DNA of 64,000 nt from Salvelinus alpinus (GCF_045679555.1 NC_092091.1:83073953-83137952); one strand, 5' to 3'; counted from the stretch's first letter, positions 1-11,435 are shown. A program made the numbers and translations. Notes: generated from the sequence alone by a model not told the origin.

Positions 1-1704
1 AGTGTTCCAGTAGTACACTAGCTATATAGTGTTCCAGTAGTACACTAGCTATATAGTGTTCCAGTAGTACACTAGCTATATAGTGTTCCAGTATAACACT
101 AGCTATATAGTGTTCAAGTAGTACACTAGCTATATAGTGTTCCAGTAGTACACTAGCTATATAGTGTTCCAGTAGTGCACTAGCTATATAGTGTTCCAGT
201 AGTACACTAGCTATATAGTGTTCCAGTAGTACACTAGCTATATAGTGTTCCAGTAGTGCACTAGCTATATAGTGTTCCAGTAGTACACTAGCTATATAGT
301 GTTCCAGTAGTACACTAGCTATATAGTGTTCCAGTAGTACACTAGCTATATAGTGTTCCAGTAGTACACTAGCTATATAGTGTTCCAGTAGTACACTAGC
401 TATATAGTGTTCCAGTAGTACACTAGCTATATAGTGTTCCAGTAGTACACTAGCTATATAGTGTTCCAGTAGTACACTAGCTATATAGTGTTCCAGTAGT
501 ACACTAGCTATATAGTGTTCCAGTAGTGCACTAGCTATATAGTGTTCCAGTAGTACACTAGCTATATAGTGTTCCAGTAGTGCACTAGCTATATAGGGAT
601 TAGTGTTCCAGTAGTACACTAGCTATATAGTGTTCCAGTAGTACACTAGCTATATAGTGTTCCAGTAGTGCACTAGCTATATAGTGTTCCAGTAGTACAC
701 TAGCTATATAGTGTTCCAGTAGTACACTAGCTATATAGTGTTCCAGTAGTACACTAGCTATATAGTGTTCCAGTAGTACACTAGCTATATAGTGTTCCAG
801 TAGTACACTAGCTATATAGTGTTCCAGTAGTACACTAGCTATATAGTGTTCCAGTAGTACACTAGCTATATAGTGTTCCAGTAGTGCACTAGCTATATAG
901 TGTTCCAGTAGTACACTAGCTATATAGTGTTCCAGTAGTACACTAGCTATATAGTGTTCCAGTAGTGCACTAGCTATATAGTGTTCCAGTAGTACACTAG
1001 CTATATAGTGTTCCAGTAGTGCACTAGCTATATAGTGTTCCAGTAGTACACTAGCTATATAGTGTTCCAGTAGGGCACTAGCTATATAGTGTTCCAGTAG
1101 TACACTAGCTATATAGTGTTCCAGTAGTGCACTAGCTATATAGTGTTCCAGTAGTGCACTAGCTATATAGTGTTCCAGTAGGGCACTAGCTATATAGTGT
1201 TCCAGTAGTACACTAGCTATATAGTGTTCCAGTAGTACACTAGCTATATAGTGTTCCAGTAGTACACTAGCTATTTAGTGTTCCAGTAGTACACTAGCTA
1301 TATAGTGTTCCAGTAGTGCACTAGCTATTTAGTGTTCCAGTAGTACACTAGCTATATAGTGTTCCAGTAGTACACTAGCTATATAGTGTTCCAGTAGTGC
1401 ACTAGCTATATAGTGTTCCAGTAGTACACTAGCTATATAGTGTTCCAGTAGTACACTAGCTATATAGTGTTCCAGTAGTACACTAGCTATATAGTGTTCC
1501 AGTAGTACACTAGCTATATAGTGTTCCAGTAGTGCACTAGCTATTTAGTGTTCCAGTAGTGCACTAGCTATATAGTGTTCCAGTAGTACACTAGCTATAT
1601 AGTGTTCCAGTAGTACACTAGCTATATAGTGTTCCAGTAGTACACTAGCTATATAGTGTTCCAGTAGAACACTAGCTATATAGGGATTAGTGTTCCAGTA
1701 GGGA
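1..1704. repeat. 27-bp minisatellite, about 62 copies
   Basis: A 27-bp unit repeats from the first base, so the array probably continues to the left of the window. Each unit contains the near-palindrome CACTAGCTATATAGTG. Variants swap A/G in the 'tagtAcac/tagtGcac' position. Two places (about 595 and 1680) carry an extra 'gggatt' insertion. No gene is visible here; the open frames across it exist only because 27 is a multiple of three. Confidence 0.97.
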
Positions 1705-2240
1705 CACAGAATCAAGTGGCCACTCCTTCTCAAGAACACTCATCTGAGTGTTGAGGTCTTTCTATCACATATAGTCCTCCTGAGTGGATTTCATCTGTGT
1801 AGCTCTCCTGTGGCCTTGAGTGGATGGAGAGAGGGAGAACGAGATGGAGCGAGAGGGAGAGAGATTAAAGGAAAACCTTGACACCTTTTCTTTGAGAAAT
1901 AAAGAACGGCAGATTAAAAAATGCATAATGATACAGAGGGAGGGAGTCTGCACTTCAAATCCAACATCACTTACCATCTTAAAGGCCGACCCGGCAGTTG
2001 TTTTGGTAAACAGCCTGGCGACGGGGCTGGAGAAATGAAATGACTCTCAGAGCTATGGATACAAGGACTGACTATATTTCATTTAAAGTCCAAAAATGGA
2101 TGTAACAAACACCGGACTGCCCCTTTAGGTCCATTACCCAATATCCACTGCAGAACAAACAAGCAGTTTCATTTTGTTCTGAAATCTAAAACTACATCTC
2201 TCATTAATAAAATAACTGCTACAAGTTCAGAGCAAAACAA
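1705..2240. other. Apparently unique non-coding stretch
   Basis: Mixed-composition sequence with a GA-rich patch near 1820-1860. Short open frames on both strands have no recognisable domain and no convincing splice context. I see no gene here. Confidence 0.5.
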
Positions 2241-2482
2241 TTATAAATAATTCAAAAAAATATATCATGTACATTTTGAATAATTGTAAAAAATATATAA
2301 TGTACATTTTAAATAATTAATAAAAACGTAATGTAAATTGTAAATAATTATAAAAAATTGTCAATTTTGAATAATTATAAAAAAAATATACAATGTAAAT
2401 TGTACATATTTATAAAAAATTATAATGTAAATTGTAAATAATTATAAAAAATAATAATGTAAATTGTAAATAATAATTTTTA
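2240..2482. repeat. AT-rich degenerate short repeat
   Basis: Irregular repetition of an A/T-only motif built around 'ataattataaaaaat' and 'aatgtaaattgtaaat', about 35-40 bp per cycle. This is a degenerate AT-rich minisatellite with no coding content. Confidence 0.8.
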
Positions 2483-2680
2483 AGAATTCTCCATGAGCTG
2501 TTTTTTATTTGAGATAAAGGATTTATAAACAAGTCCCCTTACTCTCTGGGCTCCACACATACATCTTCCAACACGACCTCCAACCTCTAACCTCTGTTTA
2601 ACCCTGTCGATAATGTGTTATTTGACACTTAAAAGCTACGGCCCTGAAGAGCACAGATGAGTCCTAAAAGGCCCGTTTCC

Positions 2681-2775
2681 CTAGACACTGTATAGTGCTC
2701 TACTTTCAGAGCCCTATGGGCCTTGGTCAAAAGTAGTGCACTATATAGGGAATAGGCTGCGATTTGGAGTGTAGA
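2681..2775. mobile_element. Fragment of palindromic dispersed element (family A)
   Basis: Contains 'gtagtgcactatataggga', preceded by 'gggccttggtcaaaa' and followed by 'gaatagg'. The same motif set recurs in both orientations at 7380-7455, 11242-11290, 17768-17982, 43914-43972 and 53412-53523. The copy at 53412-53523 is a near-complete inverted repeat, so the family looks like a MITE-type foldback element common in salmonids (from memory). Confidence 0.7.
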
Positions 2776-2996
2776 ACAAATCTATAGCCACAATAGTATT
2801 AAATGAATAGGTTTCATTCGTCAAGGCAAGAACTGATAGTTTATAACGGTATCACTCTTTAGCAGAAGAAGAAAATACACAAATACTACGAGCAGTTATT
2901 GGTCAAATCAATACTAGCATTTAGTCAGGAGAATTACTGTTAATGGAACTAATCTCTCTCTTCTATCATGTTGGTTATTCCCAGCTAGTTGTGAAT

Positions 2997-3240
2997 AGAA
3001 ACAGACAGAGACAGACAGACAGAGATAGAGACAGATGGAGACAGACAGACAGAGATAGAGACAGAGACAGAGAGAGAGAGAGAAAGACAGAGATAGAGAC
3101 AGAGAGAGAGAGACACAGACAGAGATGGACACAGAGAGAGACAGAGATATGTAGGGAATAGAGAGAGAGATACAGACAGAGATATGTAGTGAATAGAGAG
3201 AGATACAGACAGAGACAGAGACAGCCAGGGAGATACTAAC
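2997..3240. repeat. AGACAG/GA-rich microsatellite
   Basis: Purine-rich run of mixed 'agacagag' and 'gagaga' units. The antisense frames over it are low-complexity Ser/Leu artefacts. Confidence 0.95.
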
Positions 3241-3359
3241 AAAATAAAAAAGAGGATGCTGTCTCTTTCTCCATCGGCCTCTATCCCTCTCGTTTCCTTT
3301 CTTGTCTGTCTTCCCCCTCTCCTCCTGCTCTCAGTGGATATATGTACGCCAGAGACCAC

Positions 3360-3702
3360 ACACAGTCAGACTAATGACACAACACCATTCTCTGTCTGCT
3401 GCCCAGCCATTCAAACACGATAACACAGTCAGACTAATGACAACACGATAACACAGTCAGACTAATGACACACCACCATTCTCTGTCTGCAGCCCTGCCA
3501 TTCAAACACGATAACACAGTCAGACTAATGACACACCACCATTCTGTCTGCTGCCCTGCCATTCAAACACGATAACACAGTCAGACTAATGACACACCAT
3601 TCTGTCTGCTGCCCTGCCATTCAAACACGATAACACAGTCAGACTAATGACAACACGATAACACAGTCAGACTAATGACAACACGATAACACAGTCAGGG
3701 GA
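3360..3702. repeat. Irregular tandem repeat, about 65-bp and 24-bp units
   Basis: Repeats of 'acacagtcagactaatgaca', some followed by a 'ccattctgtctgctgccctg' segment and some not. The long and short units alternate irregularly. No coding potential is seen. Confidence 0.9.
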
Positions 3703-3920
3703 TAATCGCAACAAACAATTGCAGCCTAAACAACTGTTGATGTTGGGAAAATCAACAGCCACATCGTCTTCTTAACTCAGTCACGTTGTTGTTTTTTCAA
3801 ATCCCTGATTGCCCCTTTAACCCTCCAAACAGCACGCGACTACAGAGATTTCTGTAATTAACCTCGACTTGCGTCATGAAAGCAGAAAGATCTGGGCTGT
3901 GAGTGAATGTGAGTGAGTGA

Positions 3921-3998
3921 GTGATTGAGAGAGAGAGAGAGAGAGACAGAGAGACAGACAGAGAGACAAAGAGACAAAGAGAGAGAGAGAGACAGAGA
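3921..3998. repeat. GA/GACA microsatellite
   Basis: Run of (ga)n and (gaca)n directly abutting the LINE fragment to its right. Confidence 0.9.
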
Positions 3999-4262
3999 AT
4001 AGCGAACAGTGAGCATAGCCTTGCTATTGAGAAAGGCCGCCGTAGGCAGACCTGGCTCTCAAGAGAAGACAGGCTATGTGCTCACTGCCCACAAAATGAG
4101 GTGGAAACTGAGCTGCACTTCCTAACCTCCTGCCCAATGTATGACCATATTAGAGAGACATATTTCCCTCAGATTACACAGACCCACAAATCCAATTTAG
4201 ATAAACTTTCATATCTACTGGGTGAAATACCACAGTGTGCATCACAGCAGCAGGATGTGTGA
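3999..4262 (+). pseudogene. LINE (non-LTR retrotransposon) C-terminal fragment
   Basis: An open frame of about 87 residues follows the GA microsatellite. It carries a CX2C...HX4C zinc-knuckle-like motif: 'LCAHCPQNEVETELHFLTSC', followed by 'YDHIRETYFPQI'. This arrangement is typical of the short Cys/His segment after the reverse transcriptase domain of fish non-LTR retrotransposons. No RT catalytic block or endonuclease lies upstream in the window, so this is a 5'-truncated, dead copy. I infer the family from the motif only; a protein search would settle the clade. Confidence 0.65.
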
Positions 4263-4404
4263 CCTGTTACTACACACACACACACGTACGTACAGTTTGC
4301 CCTTTCCTGTATCGGCTTTCAGTCTGGCCTGTGTGGGAGACATGTCAGTCTGGCCTGTGTGAGAGACAAACGGCCTGTGTGAGAGACAAACGATCTGTGT
4401 GGGT

Positions 4405-4460
4405 GTTACATGTCAGTCATTTAGCAGCCGCTCTTCTCCAGAGAGACTTACAGCAGTGAG
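4405..4460. mobile_element. Short dispersed-repeat fragment ('catttagcag' type)
   Basis: 'tcatttagcagccgctcttc' followed by 'tccagagagacttac' matches a short motif very widespread in teleost genomes. A second copy is at about 58,570-58,612. It abuts a Tc1 remnant here. Confidence 0.6.
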
Positions 4461-4712
4461 TGGATACGTGTTCATACTGGTCCCTGGTCTGAGACCAGCC
4501 ACCCGGACAGCTGATGAAACTGTGGCTTTGCACATCAGAAGAATTTCTGCACAAACTGTCAGAAACCATCTCGGGGAAGCTCATCTGAGTGCTCGTCATC
4601 CTTGTTACGTTCCCCAACACGAAAACCAAAAAATGTTGCTCGAACAGGAAAGGGAACAGAGTCACTGACCAACAACCAATACGAAACAGGTGGGGTTTAG
4701 GAGGGGTTCTCA

Positions 4713-5128
4713 AAGACACTCATGGGGGTGTCCACTGAAAGACACTCATGGGGGTGTCCACTGAAAGACACTCATGGGGGTGTCCACTGAAAGACACTCA
4801 TGGGGGTGTCCACTGAAAGACACTCATGGGGGTGTCCACTGAAAGACACTCATGGGGGGTGTCCACTGAAAGACACTCATGGGGGTGTCCACTGAAAGAC
4901 ACTCATGGGGGTGTCCACTGAAAGACACTCATGGGGGTGTCCACTGAAAGACACTCATGGGGGTGTCCACTGAAAGACACTCATGGGGGTGTCCACTGAA
5001 AGACACTCATGGGGGTGTCCACTGAAAGACACTCATGGGGGTGTCCACTGAAAGACACTCATGGGGGTGTCCACTGAAAGACACTCATGGGGGTGTCCAC
5101 TGAAAGACACTCATAGGGGTGTCCACTG
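4713..5128. repeat. 26-bp minisatellite, about 16 copies
   Basis: Unit core 'gacactcatgggggtgtcca'. Copies are nearly identical; one has an extra G and the last has 'catagggg'. It lies inside the solo-LTR-like insertion. Confidence 0.96.
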
Positions 5129-5369
5129 GGAGTTGACTAGCAACAACAACTGGAAACTAAAAGACAGTAACAATTAGAGACAACTAAATTTGCCCAAGAA
5201 GAGGAAAACAAAAGAAATACCCACACCAAACTTAAATACAGGTAGCAACACAAAACCCAAACAAGCCTCGTTTGTCTAGACCTCCATTAGGGAGCGTCAA
5301 CTAAGAGTGATAACCCTCCACATCTCCCAAGACAACAAGAGCTCTGCGTCAGCCACTCTTATTACATAG

Positions 5370-5500
5370 CACCTGGGCCAGCACAGGTGAAACACCTTCC
5401 CACTAACGAGACGGCAACCAGCACAGGTGAAACACCTTCCCACTAACGAGACGGCAACCAGCACAGGTGTAACACATACTGACTAACGAGGTGACACGAA
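5370..5500. repeat. 40-bp repeat, about 2.5 copies
   Basis: 'gcacaggtgaaacaccttcc' recurs at 5381 and 5421, with a diverged third start at 5461. Confidence 0.85.
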
Positions 5501-6306
5501 TCAGTGCGCCCTACGTGCTAACGAGCTACACGTGGGAAGGTCCAACCTCAAAACAGAAATGGGAAAAACAGAAGGCTGTAACATCCAGGGTCTTAACATA
5601 ACAGCATCATTACTGACTTCAGTGAAACCGTTCACCTCTGATGGCCACTGGAGAAGACTGCTCTTCACGGATGAATCCCGGTTTCAACTGTACCGGGCAG
5701 ATGGCCGACGTGTGGCGTCGTGTGGCCGAGCAGTTTGCTGTTGTGAACACAGTGTCCCGTTGTGGCGGTGGGGTTATGGTATGGGCAGGCATGAACACAA
5801 TTGCATTTTATCAACAGCACTTTGAATGCACAGAGACACCATCCTGAGGCCCGTTGTCGTGCCGTTCATCATTTAACCTTTATTTAACCAGGCAAGTCAG
5901 TTCAGAACAAATTCTTATCTTCAATAAATGTGTGTTAGGTGAGCATGTTTGGGATGCTCTGGATCGACGTGTACGACAGCGTGTTCCAGTTCCCGCCAAT
6001 AACCAGCAACTTCACACAGCTGTGGAAGAGGAGTGGGACAACATTCCACAGGCCACAATCAACAGCCTGGTCAACTCTATGTGAAGGAGATGTGTTGCGC
6101 TGCACGAGGTAAATGGTGGTCACACCAGATACTGACAGGTTTTCTGATCCACATCTTACCTTCAACATGCATCATTTACAAGATGTTACTGAGTTACAGT
6201 TCAGGAAGTCCATAGACTAGGGCCTCATGAATGTATTTCAATGGACTGATCTCCTCATATGAACTGTGACTCAGGAACATCTTGGAAATTGTTGCATGTT
6301 GCATGT

Positions 6307-6310
<4 letters not shown>

Positions 6311-6376
<66 letters not shown>
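6311..6376. repeat. (TG)n microsatellite
   Basis: About 33 TG dinucleotides immediately after the 3' end of the Tc1 remnant. Confidence 0.97.
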
Positions 6377-6382
<6 letters not shown>

Positions 6383-6496
6383 CTGAAGAAGTAATTTCTC
6401 CATCTCTCTTTACAGAGACTCCTCGTGTTATTTGGATTCAAACATTTAAAAAATAAAACAGGAACATGTCAGACAGAAAAAGACCCTAAAACTCTC

Positions 6497-6580
6497 ACAC
6501 AGACACACACACACACACACACAGACACACACACACACACACACACACAGACATAGGCAGCATGCAGACACACACACACA
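6497..6580. repeat. (CA)n microsatellite, interrupted
   Basis: CA dinucleotide runs broken by 'cagacac' steps. Confidence 0.95.
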
Positions 6581-6708
6581 GTGTGAAGGCACTGTTCACC
6601 TTGAGAAATCAGATTACAATGAAATTGGTTGTATGAGCTGCACACTGGCTCAGAGGGAGAGACAGCAACTCACAGCCACTAATCCAGACACACATATGTC
6701 ACACACGC

Positions 6709-6894
6709 ACACACTGGATAACACACAGACACTGGATAACACACAGACACTGGATAACACACAGACACTGGATAACACACAGACACTGGATAACACACAC
6801 ACACTGGATAACACACAGACACTGGATAACACACAGACACTGGATAACACACACACACTGGATAACACACAGACACTGGATAACACACAGACAA
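6709..6894. repeat. 18-bp minisatellite, about 10 copies
   Basis: Unit 'acactggataacacacag' with an occasional c for g near the end. The 18-bp length keeps frames open on both strands, so the resulting proteins are artefacts. Confidence 0.97.
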
Positions 6895-6965
6895 CAGCAA
6901 GATTGACCACCAACACACTTTCCTGTAAGCATGAATTTACCAACTGTTGTGGGTTCTGTACTCAG

Positions 6966-7580
6966 ACAGAACCTCTCTCTCTCTCTCCCTCTCTCTCCCC
7001 CTCTCTCTCTCTCCCTCTCTCTCTCTCTCCCCCTCTCTCTCCCCCTCTCTCTCTCTCTCTCCACCCTCCCCCCTTTCTCTCTCTCTTTCTCTCTCCCTCT
7101 CCACCCTCCCCCCTCTCCTGCTCTCTCTCCATGTCTCTCTCTCCCTCTCTACCCTCCCCCTCTCCCTCTCTCTCCATGTCTTGATCTCTCTCTCTCCCCC
7201 TCTCTCTCTCCATGTCTCCCTCTCCCTCTCTACCCTCCATGTCTCCCTCTCCCTCTCTACCCTCCCCATCTCCCTCTCTCTCCATGTCTTGATCTCTCTC
7301 TCTCCCTCTCTCTCCCTCTCTACCCTCCCCCTCTCTCTCTATATACAGTATGAAAGGTAGAATGTGTCAATCAGGAGGCCAGTATAAATGTCTAAATATA
7401 GTGTATTCCCTATGTAGTAAGCTATATAGAGAATAGAGGGTCATTTGGGACGCACAGTCTCTCTCCACCCTCCCCCTCGCTCTCTCTCTCCCCCTTCTCT
7501 CTCTCTCCCTCTCCACCCTCCCTCTCTATCTCTCTCTCTCCTCTCTTAGTCTCTCCATCTCTCCTCCGTCTCCCTCCATT
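6966..7580. repeat. Polypyrimidine (CT)n tract, two blocks
   Basis: Blocks at about 6966-7345 and 7455-7580 consist of ctctct/ccctct with 'ccatgtct' and 'taccctcc' interruptions. A family A dispersed-element fragment (about 7380-7455, ending 'tcatttgggacgca') separates them. Confidence 0.95.
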
Positions 7581-7689
7581 CCCCTTTAAATCAAACAGGT
7601 AAAGAGTGCCCCTATGTGGCCAACTAAGGAACTAGCACTATTCTCATCTTAGCACTAGCTTTCTCTTTTTGGGGGTGGGGGGGGTTACC

Positions 7690-9335
7690 TAGTCAGTTGT
7701 ACAACTGAATGCCTTCAACTGAAATGTGTCTTCCGTATTTAACCCAACCCCTCTGAATCAGAGAGGTGCGGGGGGCTGCCTTAATCGACATCCACGTCTT
7801 CAGCTCCCGGGGGAACAATGGGTTAACTGCCTTGTTCGGGGGAACAGTGGGTTAACTGCCTTCTTCAGTGGAACAGTGGGTTAACTGCCTTGTTCAGGGG
7901 AACAATGGGTTAACTGCCTTGTTCGGGGGAACAGTGGGTTAACTGCCTTGTTCGGGGGAACAGTGGGTTAACTGTCTTGTTCAGGGGAACAGTGGGTTAA
8001 CTGCCTTGTTCAGGGGAACAGTGGGTTAACTGCCTTGTTCAGGGGAGCAGTGGGTTAACTGCCTTGTTGAGGTGAACAGTGGGTTAACTGCCTTGTTGAG
8101 GTGAACAGTGGGTTAACTGCCTTGTTCAGGGGAACAGTGGGTTAACTGCCTTGTTCAGGGGAACAGTGGGTTAACTGCCTTGTTCAGGGGAGCAGTGGGT
8201 TAACTGCCTTGTTGAGGGGAACGGTGGGTTAACTGCCTTGTTCAGGGGAACGGTGGGTTAACTGCCTTGTTCGGGGGAACAGTGGGTTAACTGCCTTGTT
8301 CAGGGGAACAGTGGGTTAACTGCCTTGTTCGGGGGAACAGTGGGTTAACTGTCTTGTTCAGGGGAACAGTGGGTTAACTGCCTTGTTCAGGGGAACAGTG
8401 GGTTAACTGCCTTGTTCAGGGGAACAGTGGGTTAACTGCCTTGTTCAGGGGAACGGTGGGTTAACTGCCTTGTTCAGGGGAACTGCCTTGTTCAGGGGAA
8501 CGGTGGGTTAACTGCCTTGTTCAGGGGAACAGTGGGTTAACTGCCTTGTTCAGGGGAACAGTGGGTTAACTGCCTTGTTGAGGGGAACTGCCTTGTTCAG
8601 GGGAACGGTGGGTTAACTGCCTTGTTCAGGGGAACAGTGGGTTAACTGCCTTGTTGAGGGGAACAGTGGGTTAACTGCCTTCTTGAGGGGAACAGTGGGT
8701 TAACTGCCTTGTTGAGGGGAACAGTGGGTTAACTGCCTTGTTGAGGTGAACAGTGGGTTAACTGCCTTGTTCAGGGGAACGGTGGGTTAACTGCCTTGTT
8801 CGGGGGAACAGTGGGTTAACTGCCTTGTTCAGGGGAACAGTGGGTTAACTGCCTTGTTCAGGGGAACAGTGGGTTAACTGCCTTGTTCAGGGGAACAGTG
8901 GGTTAACTGCCTTGTTCAGGGGAACGGTGGGTTAACTGCCTTGTTCAGGGGAACGGTGGGTTAACTGCCTTGTTCAGGGGAACGGTGGGTTAACTGCCTT
9001 GTTCAGGGGAACAGTGGGTTAACTGCCTTGTTGAGGGGAACTGCCTTGTTCAGGGGAACGGTGGGTTAACTGCCTTGTTCAGGGGAACAGTGGGTTAACT
9101 GCCTTGTTCAGGGGAACAGTGGGTTAACTGCCTTGTTGAGGGGAACAGTGGGTTAACTGCCTTGTTGAGGGGGACAGTGGGTTAACTGCCTTGTTCAGGG
9201 GAACAGTGGGTTAACTGCCTTGTTCAGGGGAACACTGGGTTAACTGCCTTGTTCAGGGGAACAGTGGGTTAACTGCCTTGTTCAGGTGCAGAACGACAGA
9301 GTTGTACCTTGTCAGCTCGGGCGTTTGATCCAGAA
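7690..9335 (+). mobile_element. Dispersed repeat swollen by an internal minisatellite
   Basis: The left part (about 7690-7804, 'ttgtacaactgaatgccttc' through 'ctgccttaatcgacatccac') and the right part (about 9285-9335, 'gcagaacgacagagttgtac' through 'ttgtcagctcgg') are the two halves of a very common salmonid dispersed repeat. In the usual copy they are separated by a single short 'gggttaactgcctt' segment. Here that segment has been amplified into about 51 tandem copies. Confidence 0.75.
7805..9288. repeat. 29-bp minisatellite, about 51 copies
   Basis: Unit core 'agtgggttaactgccttgtt' followed by 'caggggaac'. Variants include cggggg, gagggg, gaggtg and 'aacggtggg'. A few units are truncated to 'ggggaactgccttg' (about 8480, 8585, 9040), probably unequal-exchange products. 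Confidence 0.97.
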
Positions 9336-9669
9336 ACCTATAACCTAACCTACCTAACTATTTCATTAAAACGTCTGGGAAAAAATGTACATAAAACCGA
9401 TACAATTCCATTGTTATTCTGACACCATATTAATAAAGCATCTCAGAGTAGGAGAGCTGATCTGGGATCAGGTCCCATCTGTCCATATAGTCTTATTCAT
9501 TATGAACTGAAAGGCTAAACTGATCCTAGATCAACACTCCTACTCTGAGCCGTCTCGTGGTCTATCCACACTTTAATAATGTCGAATGAGAATGAGGGAT
9601 ATCCTGAGGTGTAAAAACACAGTCTAGACAGCCAGCTATATAATATGTCATTACTGAACAGGTAGAGCC
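9336..9669. mobile_element. Non-coding stretch with a foldback element
   Basis: From about 9440 to 9552 the sequence is an imperfect inverted repeat. It opens 'ctcagagtaggag', includes 'gctgatctgggatcagg' and closes 'actgatcctagatcaacact' plus 'cctactctgag'. A diverged half copy is at 39,640-39,715. This is a MITE-like palindrome. The rest of the stretch shows nothing recognisable. Confidence 0.6.
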
Positions 9670-9670
9670 T

Positions 9671-10045
9671 TTAAAGCTGCAATATGTACCTTTTTTGGGG
9701 GGCAACCCGACCAAACCCACATAGAAATGTGAGTTATAGATCTGTCCTTCTCATTGAAAAGCAAGTATAAGAAGTGGTAGATATTTTTCTATGCGCGCTA
9801 TTTCTATGCTTCCTGTTAACTTTCCTTCTTGAGCGTTTTCCTTTTGGGTTTTTGTACACCAGCTTCAAACAGCTGAAAATACAATATTTGTGGTTATTGA
9901 CAATATATCTCACAGTGGTTTAGATGATACAATGATCTCTACACTCTGGCTGCTTGTTTAGTCAGATAAATGTGAAACTCGGCGAACTGTTAGAATGTTA
10001 GCATCCAGGAAATGAGGGACTAATTTCTGCATATTGCACCTTTAA
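9671..10045. mobile_element. MITE-like element with terminal inverted repeats
   Basis: Begins 'ttaaagctgcaatatg' and ends 'catattgcacctttaa', an inverted pair with two mismatches, about 375 bp apart. The interior is non-coding. This matches a salmonid element I remember as abundant. A TTAA-type flank is possible but not certain. Confidence 0.75.
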
Positions 10046-10154
10046 TTATCACTAGACGGTCAGCACCTTCAATGAGCAATAAGGTGAGAGACAGCAGAAG
10101 ATATTATTGAAATGTTCTGGAGACTATGGAGATTATTAGTTCTTCTTGTTCTAC

Positions 10155-10565
10155 TACAAACTACCTTTTCTCCCTCTCTCTAATCTGCTTCACCTTTTCT
10201 CTCCTCTTTTCTCCCTCTCTCTACCTCACCCTTTCTCTCTCTCTCTACCTCACCTTTTCTCCCTCTCTTTCTCCCCCTCTCTACCTCACCTTTCCTCCCT
10301 CTCTCTACCTCACCTTTTCTCCCTCTCTCTACCTCACCTTTCCTCCCTCTCTCTACCTCACCTTTTCTCCCTCTCTCTACCTCGCCTTTTCCCCCTCTCT
10401 CTACCTCGCCTTTTCCCCCTCTCTCTACCTCGCCTTTTCTCCCTCTCTCTACCTCACCTTTTCTACCTCACCTTTCCTCCCTCTCTCTACCTCACCTTTC
10501 CTCCCCCTCTCTACCTCACCTTTCCTCCCTCTCTCTACCTCACCTTTTCTCCCTCTCTACCTCGG
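10155..10565. repeat. 24-bp polypyrimidine minisatellite, about 15 copies
   Basis: Unit core 'ctacctcaccttttctccct'. Because 24 is a multiple of three, Ser/Leu/Pro-rich frames stay open across it; these are not genes. Confidence 0.95.
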
Positions 10566-10777
10566 GGAGTGAGGGAGAAATGGGGTTGGTTGTCTGAGGG
10601 AGAAAGTGAACATGGGTTGGAGAGGTGGAGAGGTGAGAGGGTGAGACAGACAAAGGTGAGAGTGTTTTGGATAAGGAAAGTGGGAAGGGACAAAGAGAAC
10701 AAGGGATGAGAGTTGGTGGCAGTGATGGCAGAGGAGAGAAAGAGCTGGGAGACACCTGTTGACTAGAAAACACTGAC

Positions 10778-11170
10778 TGACTGGCTGATTGGCTGATTGA
10801 CTGGCTGACTGGTTGGCTGACTGGCTGACTGGCTGATTGACTGGCTGACTGGCTGACTGGCTGATTAAATGGCTGACTGGATGATTGACTGGCTGACTGG
10901 TTGATTGACTGACTGATTGACTGGCTGGCTGACTGGTTGATTGACTGGCCAACTGGCTGATTGACTGGCCGACTGGCTGATTGACTGGCTGACTGACTGA
11001 TTGACTGGCTGACTGACTGATTGACTGGCTGACTGGTTGATTGACTGGCTGACTGGTTGATTGACTGGCCAACTGGCTGACTGACTGGCTGACTGACTGG
11101 CTGACTGACTGGTTGATTGACTGGTCAACTGGCTGATTGACTGACTGGTTGACTGGCTGACTGGATGGAT
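10778..11170. repeat. CTGA/CTGG tetranucleotide-derived tandem repeat
   Basis: Mixtures of 'ctgactggctgattga' with 4-bp slippage variants over about 390 bp. The antisense Ser/Gln/Val-rich frames are artefacts. Confidence 0.95.
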
Positions 11171-11435
11171 GGTGTGTCATGGTAGAAGTAGTTGTGAACA
11201 GCTACATTCTGGTTTAGACAGGACAGGGTCACAAAATGTTATCTGTGTCCCAATTGGCACACTATTCCCTATATACTGCACACAGAATCATGAGAAATGC
11301 TTTTTCAACAGTTTGAAGGAGTTCCCACATATGCTAAGCACTTGTTGGCTGCTTGGCTGCTTGGCTCCTCCACTTCCTCTCCTCCGCCTCCTATCCTCTC
11401 CTCCTCACAGTAAACAAACACACAGTAGCTTGATA
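11171..11435. other. Spacer with family A fragment
   Basis: 'gtgtcccaattggcacacta' at about 11,242 is a partial copy of the family A palindromic element. The remainder is unremarkable, with a CT-rich patch near 11,370-11,400. Confidence 0.5.

Larger units (their letters stand above)
4602..5583. mobile_element. Possible solo-LTR-like insertion nested in Tc1
   Basis: The insertion that splits the Tc1 remnant begins 'TGTTACG' and ends 'GTAACA', giving a 6-bp terminal inversion with TG...CA ends. The flanks read 'catcct' on the left and 'tccagg' on the right. That is compatible with a short imperfect target-site duplication, or alternatively with a 5-bp 'catcc' duplication if the ends are set slightly differently. 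It carries no reading frame of note. A 26-bp minisatellite has expanded inside it. Confidence 0.45.
4470..6310 (+). mobile_element. Tc1-like transposon remnant, interrupted
   Basis: Transposase-derived sequence in plus sense occurs in three pieces. The first, about 4470-4601, encodes a stretch including 'RRISAQTVRN'. The second, about 5587-5872, includes 'FTDESRFQLYRADGRR', covering the DES segment of the DDE catalytic domain. The third, about 5936-6310, encodes 'EHVWDALDRRVRQRVP' and then the untranslated 3' end. The pieces follow the order expected for one Tc1 element. The 4602-5586 interruption looks like a separate insertion, and 5874-5920 is a short foreign dispersed-repeat piece ('aggcaagtcagttcagaaca'). 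Frameshifts and stops make it non-functional. The family assignment rests on remembered salmonid Tc1 sequence. Confidence 0.85.
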
